DNA from: Prunella strophiata
Taxonomy: Eukaryota; Chordata; Aves; Passeriformes; Prunellidae
Direction: 5' to 3'
Assembly (NCBI GenBank): GCA_036583965.1
Contig: JAZBQD010000014.1
Coordinates: 71,066,790-71,130,789, forward strand
DNA length: 64,000 bases
This document shows, piece by piece, positions 24,601 to 36,600 of the stretch (positions are counted from its first letter, which is position 1; each line of letters opens with the position of its first letter). A model generated the notes under the pieces. The model did not search any database. It worked only from the letters and a program-made list of their open reading frames with translations, and was not told the origin of the DNA. The position numbers were made by a program, and so were the translations under genes.

Positions 24601-27600
24601 ACAGAACATCCTTGGCAAATACCAAACCTGGCCTTGGTGCTGGAAAAACTCTTTGCTTGGAGGGAGAAACTCTGAGGGTGCCCTGTGGCAGTGAGAATTC
24701 CTGGCTTGAGGGAAACCCATGGGTTTTAATACTGGAATAATTTTAGCCTGGAGTTCTCCAGAAGTTTGCAACAAATCAGGTGCTAAAAATCCACCTCTTG
24801 CAAGAAAGCACAGCTTTTTTGTGGCCTTTCTGACCTTTTTAACTTCTGAAAGTCCTTTTTTTCTGGTGCCTGGAGGAGGGAAGTTGAATGGGAGTAACGG
24901 GCAGGGAGTTGTGGAAAATAGGGATAAAGGGAAAAGAGGGATAAATATTCCTTAAAGCATCAAAGGCCCGGTGCTGGCTGTGGTTTCACGTGCAGCACCT
25001 GGGCTACCTGGGGATGTTGTATCAGGAAAAGGAGGGACTTTGGAGGAGGCAAAGCAGCTTCCAGAGGCTTGGAGGCAGGGAGGGACTGAGCTGAACTTGC
25101 CCTTTGCTGCCCACGCACCGGGAACTCGAAATCCTGGAGCTCATCTGCCTTTGTAGGAAAATAAACATGAATAACCATCAGCTGCACTAATGGAGGTAAT
25201 TGATGTTGCAAAACTGCTGCTTGCAAAGGCTTCAGAAGAATTCACACCTCTGACACCTCCAATTTCCATAGAGCAGGTGGTGTAGAGCTCTTCACAGTGG
25301 AAAAAATCAGCTGCCTGAGTGTTAATCTCATTTTTAAATCACCTTTTATCACAAAATACGGTGTCTTATTTGCTCAAAGGCAGGTTCTCTGCTTAGGTGG
25401 CAGAGCTGGATGATTTAGTTTTTATTTTTAAAGTATATTCAGGTGTGCTGTTTGGTTTTCCTTCAGATTCAGGATGATTTTCTGGTGATGTAATTTATCT
25501 GCAGACAAGTGTCTAAATAAGAGAGGACATGACAGAGGTCCTTAAAAAATTCTTAATTCCTTCTCATGACCCTCAGCCCATCTCTCACTTCACTTGTAAC
25601 CCCCAGATGAATCCACAACTTCATTTTTCCACAGGACATTCCAGCTTTCTGCTCCTCTTTGGCTCAGAGCTGCTCCGTGGCTATTTGTGTTGCTCACTGA
25701 ATATTTTTAGCTAGAAAACTCATTTTCCCAAGCTTGTAACTAATGTTAATTTTAAAGAAACTTAATGAAAGGATTTTTTTTTGTTGTTGTTGTTTTTTGA
25801 GTGAAATGTTTGCCAGGAAAAAGCCACTCAACCCTGTGAACAGACAGACCATCTGTAGGCCATGATGTTCAGCTGGGATTTGGGGAGATCTGGGTGTGAA
25901 GTCAAATCCTAACAAATTTTTATTTTATTGCTGCAGGGGAAATCCAGCCCTGCAGTGGTGGGTGGCCCTGCAGGAGGATGAGGAAATGGGAATTTGATCC
26001 TGGAACAGGCAAATCCACAGTGGCCACTTTTTCCTGACTGCTGGACAGGTCCTGACACTCCAGATTGGAAAGGTTTTGAGGGGATTTTGTCCTGGTGCAG
26101 AAAATGCTTTAAATTGCTTTTTATTCTGACTGAGGAAACAATTTCAGTTTCCTCAACGAGTTCAGCCCTGAAAGCAGAGCCTTGATCCCTACAGGGAGTT
26201 TGGGCTGTTCCTGTCACAGGGAACTGGACTGTTCCTGTCACACTGTCACAGGAGCTGGGCTGTTCCTGTCACACTGTCACAGGAACAGGGCTGTTCCTGT
26301 CACCCTGTCCCAGGGAGCTGGGCTGTTCCTGTCCCAGGGAGTTTGGGGTGTTCCTGTCACACTGTCAGAGGGACAGGGCTGTTCCTGTCCCAGGAAGCTG
26401 GGCTGTTCCTGTCCCAGGAGCTGGGCTGTTCCTGTCCCAGGGAGCTGGGCTGTTCCTGTCCCAGGAGCTGGGCTGTTCCTGTCCCAGGAGCTGGGCTGTT
26501 CCTGTCCCAGGAGCTGGGCTGTTCCTGTCCAGGAGCTGGGCTGTTCCTGTCCCAGGAGCTGGGCTGTTCCTGTCACAGGAGCTGGGCTGTTCCTGTCCCA
26601 GGGACAGGGCTGTTCCTGTCCAGGAGCTGGGCTGTTCCTGTCCCAGGAGCTGGGCTGTTCCTGTCCCAGGAGCTGGGCTGTTCCTGTCCCAGGGACAGGG
26701 CTGTTCCTGTCCCAGGAGCTGGGCTGTTCCTGTCCAGGAGCTGGGCTGTTCCGGTCCCAGGAGCTGGGATGTTCCTGTCCCAGGAGCTGGGCTGTTCCTG
26801 TCCCAGGAGCTGGGCTGTTCCTGTCACAGGAGCTGGGCTGTTCCTGTCCCAGGAGCTGGGCTGTTCCTGTCCCAGGAGCTGGGCTGTTCCTGTCCCAGGG
26901 ACAGGGCTGTTCCTGTCCCGGAGCTGGGCTGTTCCTGTCCCAGGAGCTGGGCTGTTCCTGTCCCAGGGACAGGGCTGTTCCTGTCCCAGGAGCTGGGCTG
27001 TTCCTGTCCCAGGAGCTGGGCTGTTCCTGTCCCAGGAGCTGGGCTGTTCCTGTCCCAGGAGCTGGCTGTTTCCTGTCCCAGGGACAGGCTGTTCCTGTCC
27101 CGGAGCTGGGCTGTTCCTGTCACAGGGACAGGGCTGTTCCTGTCACAGGAGCTGGCTGTTCCTTGTCCCAGGAGCTGGGCTGTTCCTGTCCCAGGAGCTG
27201 GGCTGTTTCCTGTCCCAGGACTGGGCTGTTCCTGTCCAGGAGCTGGGCGTTCCTGTCCCAGGAGCTGGGCTGTTCCTGTCCCAGGGACAGGGCTGTTCCT
27301 GTCCAGGAGCTGGGCTGTTCCTGTTCCCAGGAGCTGGGCTGGTCCTGTCCCAGGAGCTGGCTGTTCCTGTCCCAGGGACAGGGCTGTTCCTGTCCCAGAG
27401 CTGGGGCTGTTCCTGTCCCAGGAGCTGGGTGTTCCTGTCACACTGTCACAGGAGCTGGGCTGTTCCTGTCACAGGAGCTGGGCTGTTCCTGTCCCAGGAG
27501 CGGGCTGTTCCTGTCCCAGGAAGCTGGGCTGTTCCTGTCACAGGAGCTGGCTGTTCCTGTCCCAGGAGCTGGCTGTTCCTGTCCCAGGAGCTGGGCTGTT

Positions 27601-30600
27601 CCTGTCCCAGGAGCGGGCTGTTCCTGTCCAGGAGCTGGGCTGTCCTGTCCCAGGAGCTGGGCTGTTCTGTCCCAGGAGCTGGGATGTTCCTGTCCCAGGG
27701 ACAGGGCTGTTCTGTCCCAGGAGCTGGGCTGGTCCTGTCCCAGGAGCGGGCTGTTCCTGTCCCAGGAGCTGGGCTGTTCCGGTCCCAGGAGCTGGGCTGT
27801 TCCTGTCCCAGGAGCTGGGTGTTCCTGTCCCAGGAGATGGGCTGTTCCTGTCACAGGAGCGGGGCTGTTCCTGTCCCAGGGACAGGGCTGTTCCTGTCAC
27901 AGGGACAGGGCTGTTCCGTCCCAGGAGCTGGGCTGGTCCTGTCCCAGGAGCGGGGCTGTTCCTGTCCAGGGACAGGGCTGTTCCTGTCCCAGGGACAGGG
28001 CTGTTCCTGTCCCAGGGACAGGGCGTTCCTGTCCCAGGAGCTGGGTGTTCCTGTCCCAGGAGCTGGGCGTTCCTGTCCCAGGGACAGGGCTGTTCCTGTC
28101 CCAGGAGCTGGGCTGTTCCTGTCACAGGGACAGGGCTGTTCCTGTCACAGGAGCTGGGCTGTTCCTGTCCCAGGAGCTGGGCTGTTCCTGTCCCAGGAGC
28201 TGGGCTGTTCCTGTCCCAGGAGCTGGCTGTTCCTGTCCCAGGAGCTGGGCTGTTCTGTCCCAGGAGCTGGGCTGTCCTGTCCCAGGAGCTGGCTGTTCCT
28301 GTCCCGGGACAGGGCTGTTCTGTCCCAGGAGCTGGGCTGTTCCTGTCCCAGGAGCTGGGCTGTTCCGTCCCAGGAGCTGGGCTGTTCCTGTCCCAGGAGC
28401 TGGGCTGTTCCTGTCCCAGGAGCTGGGCTGTTCCTGTCCCAGGGACAGGGCTGTTCCTGTCCCAGGAGCTGGGCTGTTCCTGTCACAGGGACAGGGCTGT
28501 TCCTGTCCCAGGGACAGGGCTGTTCCTGTCCCAGGGAGCTGGGCTGTTCCTGTCACAGGGACAGGGCTGTTCCTGTCCCAGGAGCTGGGCTGTTCCTGTC
28601 CCAGGAGCTGGGCTGTTCCTGTCACAGGAGCTGGGTTCCTGTTGTGCAAATCCATGGCTCCATCCTCCTTGGAGCTCCTGGCACATTTCAGGCACTGGAA
28701 GGGGAGCCTGAAAAATTCCCTTGGCTCTTTCCTAGCAGCCCTTCCAAGCTGATATGTGAAAACAAGTTTCTATAGCATCATCTCAGTATTCCCAACGTTT
28801 ACTGGTGTTAAAATTCTCTTCATAGTCCTGGGAGTAAGAAAATTTATCTTCAGGTCCTCAGGACTCACTTCTCAGTTCTGTGGCTTTTGAACTTAGAGAT
28901 CTGACTTGTATCCAGATTTTTCTCTTTTCCCTTGACTTTTCCACTGGCTTTTTTTGGCACCAGGTGCAGTTGGCATCCTGAGGTGATGGGGAGATAAAAG
29001 CAGCAAGGCCAAAAGTTTTGGGGGGGATTAGGCTGCTGGTTTTTAAACATTTTTAAAATGTGTTACAGGCTGGGTTTGTAGCTGTGAGCTTGGCTCTGTG
29101 TCCTGCTGGGGGGACAAGGGCTCCTTCCAGAATGAACCCCTGGAATCAAGAATGTTAAAAGTCTTTATCCATTAATTGCTTGGTTTTTTGTAAATTTGAG
29201 TGATGAAAAGTGTGCTGAGAGAGAATGTGGGCGCAGAGAGATTGGCCTGGACTGAAAGGTCCAAAAAATGATCTTCCAAAGTGGTCTTCCCAAAGAATGC
29301 TGGATGTGTTCTGCAGGGATGCACATCAGTGTCCAGTGAAAGGGGTGGCTGGGAGTTCTGGACACAAGTGTAGCAATCCCAGGAGAAACCTCACCTTAAT
29401 TGTGGGAATCTGGCTTCAAGTTCTTGGTGCTCCTTTCCTGGGGTTTCCTGGAGCTGTGCTCACTTTCTGAAGACCTGGAGTGTTCCTCATTCCTGGGAGT
29501 TCCTTGGAATTGCTGCAGGATCCATCACCAGAACCTGGATGCAGGAGAGGACATCTCATGAGCCCTCAGCACAGCTGGGTTCCTTCAGGATTGTGGCTCT
29601 CCAGACAGGTCCTGGATTGCTCCTGGATCCAAGCCTGCTGATTAATTCCTGGCATGTTTGGGACAGAATTCATCTGGAATTGGGTTGTAAGATTTTCACC
29701 TTATGGAAAAAATTCAGCGTGAGCCGAGAGAGCAGTTGGGTCAGAGCCTGGATTCACTCCCAGAACATCCCCAGGAATGATGGAGGAGCTTTCTCTGGGA
29801 ATGTGGGCTGGACACTGCTCCAAAGGTGTCCAGTCCCTTCTGCTGGTCCAGTTTGCTGGGACAGTTTGTGGGATGGAGGAGCCTGGAGGTCTGCCTCACA
29901 TTCCTGGATTTCCCAGAGTCCCAGCTTCTGCAGTAACTGTTTCCTTTCCTGAAGACTTTCTGGAGATGGGAAAAGCTTGTAGGGTAGAAGTGTTCTCTGT
30001 ACCAGCTCCATGCAGTTCTCCCAGGAGTGCTCTCAGCTCTTTTGTTGGTGGGATTCCAGGATTTCACATTTCTGGGCATCTTTTCCTTGGTGGAGAAGGG
30101 AGAGGGCAGGTGGTTCACCCCAGCTGTGTTAGTATCTGGAATTCACCTCATTTCATGGAAGGGGGGCTGTCCCAGCTTCCTTTCTGCTGATGCACTTCCA
30201 GAGATTTCAAATCCCTGTGTTGATGCAAGGGTTTTGCTGCTGAAATCCACTTTATTTTCAGTCTGTCCTCAGTTGTGGACTCAGGGAATGGGTTGGGTGG
30301 GAAGGGACCTTAAAGATGATCCAGTTCCATCCCAAACCATGGCAGGGACACCTCCCACTGTCCCAGGCTGCTCCAAGCCCCAATGTCCAGCCTGGCCTTG
30401 GACATTCCAGGGATCCAGAGGCAGCCAGAGCTGCTCTGGGAATTTGTGCCAGGGTCTCTCTCAATTCAGGGGAGAATTTCTGGTATTGTGTTGATAAACA
30501 ACATGGTTGTTCCCAAACCTTTCATCCCAATATTTCTCCCTTTCACAAATCTAATTCACTCACTGATTTTTTGTAGGAATTTTAGGTCCTTGCCACAACA

Positions 30601-33600
30601 AGGACAATATTCAGATATAGCCCTGTGTGGCTCATGAATATTTTTTGAATTTGGCAACACCAGGATTGACTCCGAGTGTGGAAAACTCAGCTTTAATTTA
30701 CAGTTGGCATTAATTCAGGGAGCTGAGGAGCATCCAGGCTGGAGCTGCTCAGGATCAGCCTGGGAGAGCTGGTTTTTATTAAGCAGGACTTGATTTAGTC
30801 CAAAGTAAAACCATTTGTGTTTAATCTGATCCATGAAGTGTGAAAATCCAGAAAATTAAACATTTTCTGTGCCATCATTGCTCACAGTGGGACTGTGTAG
30901 GACTTTGGGAACCTGGAACAGTTACCCAGGGATACATTTCCTAAGGAATTAGTCCCACAACAGGAAGTTTAAAAGTTTGAGTGCCATGAAAAGACCTGGT
31001 GACAAATGTCCCTCAGCCATGACACTCCTTGGGAGGCTCCTCACCACAAACCTGGAGCAATGCTGCTTTTCCCAGAGATTCCCATTGGATTTCAGCAGGA
31101 AAATCACTTGCACTGAGGGCATTTCTGTTCCCATCTGCCCTTTGTGAGCTGCTCCTGGGTGACTGCTGGCTGCAGCGAGCTCCTTGCTGTGGAATTTTAG
31201 GCAGAGCAAGCTCGTGCTGAACCAAGAAAATTCCAGAGCCAAAACAAACGCCTGTAAACTTTTCCCTCTCGCCGTGAGAACGAGGGGAAGGAGGTTGTTG
31301 TGTCCAAACCCTTTTGGAGCTGACACTGTGGGAAAAGCCTGTCCAATCTGGGAGTTATTCTACTTGAGGAACTGCAGTAAATCCTGGTGGACCCCACAGA
31401 TGGGACTGGGATCTCCTCATAAAAACTTTGGGATGCAGGAGCCTCACGCAGCCCTTGGTGAAATCCAGCAGACTTCATTCAGCTTCATAGGTTGTCATTT
31501 AAGGTCAGGGCTCTGAGGTGGGAATTCTTTGCTCCTGGTGGTTGGGAATTCCTGGTGGGTTGGGAATATTTCAGTGTGTGCCCAGGTGTCATCAAGGTCC
31601 AGGGGGAATCTGTGGAATTCCTGCAATCCTGGGCAAACTTGGTGCCATGAAAGCAGGAAACCTTTTCCATCCAAGGAGGGAGAAAAGGGGAATTTGTCTT
31701 TAGTTCCATGTAGCTGGAGCATTCCTGCCAAGCCCTGCTGTGATGTGAAGGATGTTTATATGAAATATCCCATGTCCCTTCCCTCAAATGGGAGCAGCCT
31801 TGGTACTGCAGAGCCAAAGTTCAGGTGGGAGCAAACCTTTGATTTCCTCCTGCTTCCCTTGTAATTCTTATCCAGACCACTGATGAAAGGTAATTGCTGT
31901 AGGATATTATTCCCAATCCATTAACCCTGATTTACAGCAGAATTCCTTATCAAGCTTCAGTGCTGAAACACCACCACTAATTGTCTTAGCTGAGCCTGGC
32001 TTGGAATAAAGATTTCCTGCCTTTCCCTTTGTGTTCCCTTCTTTCCCACTTGCCTTTCCCTTTGTATTCCCTTCTTCCCAAAGCTCTTTGATTCTTCCTG
32101 TTCTTTTCATGCTGTCTCTCCCCAGACTCAGGAGTTTTTTGGTCTTGCAAGTCAAATTAACATGAGATGGCCACGATTTGCATGGGAGCTGTGGGAGGGG
32201 AGATGGAATTCATTGGAGCAGTGGATTTATTCCAAACACATCCCAGTGCTCTCCCAAATCTGAGCTTACTCTGTGCAGGAGGGGATGGAAATGGAAAACT
32301 CTGAGGGTTCATCCCAGGGTTCCTCAGGGCAGGGAGGGTGGGGAATTGGCTTTGCCAACGTCGCTGTGGTCACTTGGATGTGTCAGGACACTGAAGTTCC
32401 ATGTGGGGCTCAGGGTGTTCTAAATATTTGGGTCAGTGGGCTTTGAGTGAATTCCTGGGGTGTGAATAAATGGGTTTTGTTTCTTGGATTGGATGCTTTT
32501 CCTTGACTTGCTGCATCAGGATTGAGAGCAAACACGAAGTCACAATCTTAGGAGGACTCAACGAATTTGTTGTGAAGTTTTATGGACCACAAGGAAGTAA
32601 GTTTGTGACCCTGCCCTTCCAGAACAACAGGCCACTGGCTTGGGGAATAAGGAGATGACATTCCAGAGGGGAACAGATGAGCAGATCCCAGGGGGATGGA
32701 GAGAAATCCAGGGAAGCCACCTTCTGGTGGGTGGGGAGGGTCCAGCTGTGAGCATGGCCATGGACAGACCCCATCCCTTGGAGCTCTGGAAAACTCCTTC
32801 AGCACCCCTGAGCTTTCCTAGACCTGGCCAAACATCACTCGTGGGAGTTTCAGTGGAGTTTGTAATGCAAATAGCTTTTCCACCTTAGTTTAGCACCATC
32901 TCCAAAGGTAAGGAGATTACCCCACAGTGCCTGTTTTTCAGCAGGCTCTGGTGTCTTTGTGCTGAGATCTTTTCCAGGATCAGTTCAAATTATGTGGGGC
33001 AGAGCAGGAAAAAGCATTTGAAATCTCCCCCCCAGTGGGGCAGTGGATTATTCCAGAGGTGTATTTTCCTGAGTGCTCTGGTTCTCTTTGTCCTCTCCTC
33101 AGCTGTGGAGTGTCTAATTCCTGCTTTTCCTCCCTTGCAGCACCGTATGAAGGTGGAGTATGGAAAGTTAGAGTCGACCTTCCTGACAAATACCCCTTCA
33201 AATCCCCATCAATAGGTAACAAATGCTCATTTTCCATCCAAATCCTGTGATTTGGGCCTAAAGTTTGCAGGTGGAGTGGTACCAATGTAATACAAGGACT
33301 TCAAGTCTGCAAAATGTTTTTGTGGGATTTCAGATCCCAAGAAGAGAGGAATTTTGGGCTTTGGAAGGAGGAGGAGCTGGGAGGAATAGGGTTTGACTGC
33401 ATATTTGTGTGTTGATCAGTTAAATCTCTATTCCATGTGGGTATTTTTAATAGTAGCTCCACTTACTGTGGAGTGGTGGAACAAAGACCACAGTTCTTGG
33501 TGTTGGTGTTGGGATGGACCCAACTTTTGGGCTCTTCTGTCCAAAAGAGGGTGGAAGTTCTTCCACTGAAGCCTCCATCCTCTTGGAGCAGGGAATACAT

Positions 33601-36600
33601 ATGTGGAAGAACTGAAAAGCAGGGATTTATCACCAAAAAACCTCCTGGCATGACTGGTCAGGCTTGTTTCACCTTGGAGAGCAATGGGAAATTCCATTAG
33701 GAAATGGTTTTTAGCTTGGATCCATCCTTGGGGAGCAGGAAACCACCTCAGATGTCTTCAGGTGCCCATTCTGGTTGCTGAAGCCCTTTCCAACATCAGC
33801 ATCCTCCTTGGGAGCTGGCAAGTCTTGGCTGCTTCCTTCAGATACCCCCTGAGGCTCAGATTTTATCTGGGAGCTCTGTGGGATGAGGAATCACCTGCTC
33901 CAAGTGGGAATTGTGCCTTTTGGGAGAGGCTGCTGCTGTTCATACTCCATCCTTTACCTTTTGTTACCTTTTTTTGTCTGTGAACCCCAGGAATTGTGCA
34001 AACATTTCTGAGTAAGAACACAGGAATCTGCAGCTCTGAGGAGCCTTTTCCTCCTCCTGGAAATCCCTCCTGGAGAGGCACATTCCCAGTGGGAATTGCC
34101 TCTGTTTGCTGCCTGTCCTTTGTCCTTCCCCACTTCCCAAAGCAGAGCAGGTCAGGGCAGTCTTAAAAACCATCGTGGAATGGTTTGGCTTGGAAGGGAT
34201 CTCAAACCTCATCCAACCTTCCAGGCTGCTCCAACCCCAATCCAGCCTGGCCTGGGACACTCCAGGGATCCAGGGAGCTGTTTCCTGCTCACATCTCTGG
34301 GTTCTTTTGGCCCTTCTAATGTGGATTTTGCTGCTTTTTTCTCTCACTTTTCCATCCCTTGCTTGTTTAAATCTCTTGTGTTTCCACTGGTTTATCCCAG
34401 ACCTCATTTGGAGCTTCCCTCACCCTACCAGTCTCTGTTCAAGTGGCTGAAAAGCCCTTCATTTCTTCCTAAAAAACTGCCTCTTGCTGGAAAATCTGCT
34501 TTTTCCTTCCCAAAATATTCCTCTTGCTGAAAAACCCCTTTTTTCTCCTCAAGATCTTGCTGAAACCTCCTTTTTTTCCTTCCCAAAATCTTCCTCTTAT
34601 AGAAAAAATATCTTTTTTCTCCTCGAGCTCTTGCTGAAACCTCTTTTTTTTTTTTCTTCCCAAAGTCTTCCTCTTGCTGAAAAAACCCTTTTTTCTTCTC
34701 AAGGTCTTGCTGAAACCTCTCTTTTTCTTCCCAAAATCTTCCTCTTGCTGGAAAATCCCTTTCTTCCTTCCCAAAAAACTGTCTCTTGCTGGAAAACCTT
34801 TTTTTCCCTTCACAAGAAACTGCCTCTTGCTGAAAAACCCCTTTTTTTCCTTCCCAAAATCTTCCTCTTATAGAAAAAATGCCTTTTTTCTCCTTGAGCT
34901 CTTGCTGAAACCTCCTTCTTTTTTCTTCCCAAAATCTTCCTCTGGCTGAAAAACCCCTTTTTTCTCCTCAAGATCTTGCTGAAACCTCCTTCTTTTCTTC
35001 CCAAAAAACTGCCTTTTGCTGGAGAAACCTTTTTTCTTCCCAAAAACTGCCTCTTGCTGAAAAATGCCCTTTTTTCCTTCCCAAAATCTTCCTCTTGCTG
35101 AAAACCCCCATTTTTCCCCCTAAAAAATCTGCCTCTTTTTGGGAACAAGAGTTGAGATGGATAAAATTCTTGCTAGAGCTGAGCTCAGGAAAAGCTGGGA
35201 AGCTCCAAGGAAAGTTCTGGGAACTCAGGAAAGCTCCCAAGAGGCTGCAGGGAAGGGTTTATTTTCCTTTATTTCCCATTTTTGCTGCCCCAGCCCAGCT
35301 TATCTGGGACAGCCAGGCCTGGGTGAAGCCTCCTGGGGCATCCTGATTAATCTCTGCTTTGGGCATTGCTGATAAAACATTGATCCCAGCTGAACTGGGA
35401 GCACTGGGAATGATGGAAATGAGGATTCTCCCATTCCTAACTCAGCCTGAGCTCTGGGAAAAAAAAATCAAAAATTTTTCTATTTCTATTTCTATTTCTA
35501 TTTCTATTTCTATTTCTATTTCTATTTCTATTTCTATTTCTATTTATATTTATATTTATATTTATATTTATATTTATATTTATATTTATATTTATATTTA
35601 TATTTGTATTTATTTCCTGTGGAAATCTCTGATTTTTAGAGGTGGAAGTAAAAGATTTCAGGGATTATGGAGGCCCATAAATGGACAGCAGGTCCTGGAT
35701 TTGTTTCAGTTCTCAGCAGAGTTCACATTGTCCATGTGAGTCCCTCCTTGGAGAAAATATGGAATCCAGCAGCTTTTCCTTGAATAAATTCCACCTTTAT
35801 CCCAAAGCTTAAAACACAAGCCCTGTCCTTGCACCTTCCCTTGATATTCCAGGACTGGAGGCTGAAATATTCCTTCCATCCTAAAAAAATCTTTGATCCT
35901 GGCATGGGGTTTCTTTTGTAAAAAATAGGACTTTTTTAGCATTTTTGGCTTTTCTTTTTGGTTTTACCCTTGAATTTTTTTGGGAGTGAATCCACATGCT
36001 CCAGAAAAACAATGCCTAAGAATTCCCTTTTGATCTTTTAGAATCTTTTAGAGTCTTTTAGAATCTTTTAGAATCTTTTAGAATCCTTTAGAATCTTTTA
36101 GAGTCTTTTAGAATCTTTTAGAGTCTTTTAGAGTCTTTTAGAGTCTTTTAGAATCTTTTAGAATCTTTTAGAGTCTTTTAGAGTCTTTTAGAATCTTTTA
36201 GAGTCTTTTAGAATCTTTTAGAGTCTTTTAGAATCTTTTAGAATCTTTTAGAATCTTTTAGAATCTTTTATCCCAGTGTGGCTCCAAGGATGGGCTCCAG
36301 GGAATCTCTCCCAGAGCACCAACCTGACCACAGGAGGGTTTTCCAGTGGGTTCCTTGGGAAGGGTGTGGATGTTCTGGGAATCCCTAAAGGAGCAGGGAT
36401 CTCTCTGTCTCAGGAGAAGCTTTTTGGGCTCTTTTCCTGCCAAATCTTCTCTCCCCTCTCCCATCCTCAGATATCCATGGCATTTATTCCCTGCTCTTCA
36501 CCTGGATCATTATTGCTGCTCCCTAAAAATCGCACTGGGGATTTCTGAGTGTTCCCACCCTTGAGGACCCAAACCATGCTGAGTTTTGGTGTGGAGGTTC

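Larger units (their letters stand above)
3615..32519 (+). other. UBE2H: UBE2H intron 1, U12-type, 28.9 kb
   Basis: The 5' end GTATCCTTG matches the minor-spliceosome donor. Just before the CAG acceptor, TTCCTTGAC at 32499-32507 is a perfect match to the U12 branch site TTCCTTRAY, with the branch A 13 nt from the intron end, in the usual U12 range. There is no long polypyrimidine tract between branch site and AG. The intron interrupts codon 18 in phase 2. It contains CpG-rich sequence near both 3.6-4.1 kb and 6.3-6.6 kb, a paired GATA site, eight CR1 fragments and two tandem arrays. The rest is unique intronic sequence in which I see no further gene. Confidence 0.88.

Noticed and set aside
26205..28640. 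Glucocorticoid-response palindromes in the 23-bp array
   Set aside because: GGGACA and TGTTCC are separated by four bases, not three, so only half sites are present.
26182..28775. Very long + strand open frames (up to 856 codons)
   Set aside because: They coincide with the 23-bp minisatellite. A unit length not divisible by three cycles through all frames, so lack of stops in the unit keeps every frame open; there is no splice or domain support.
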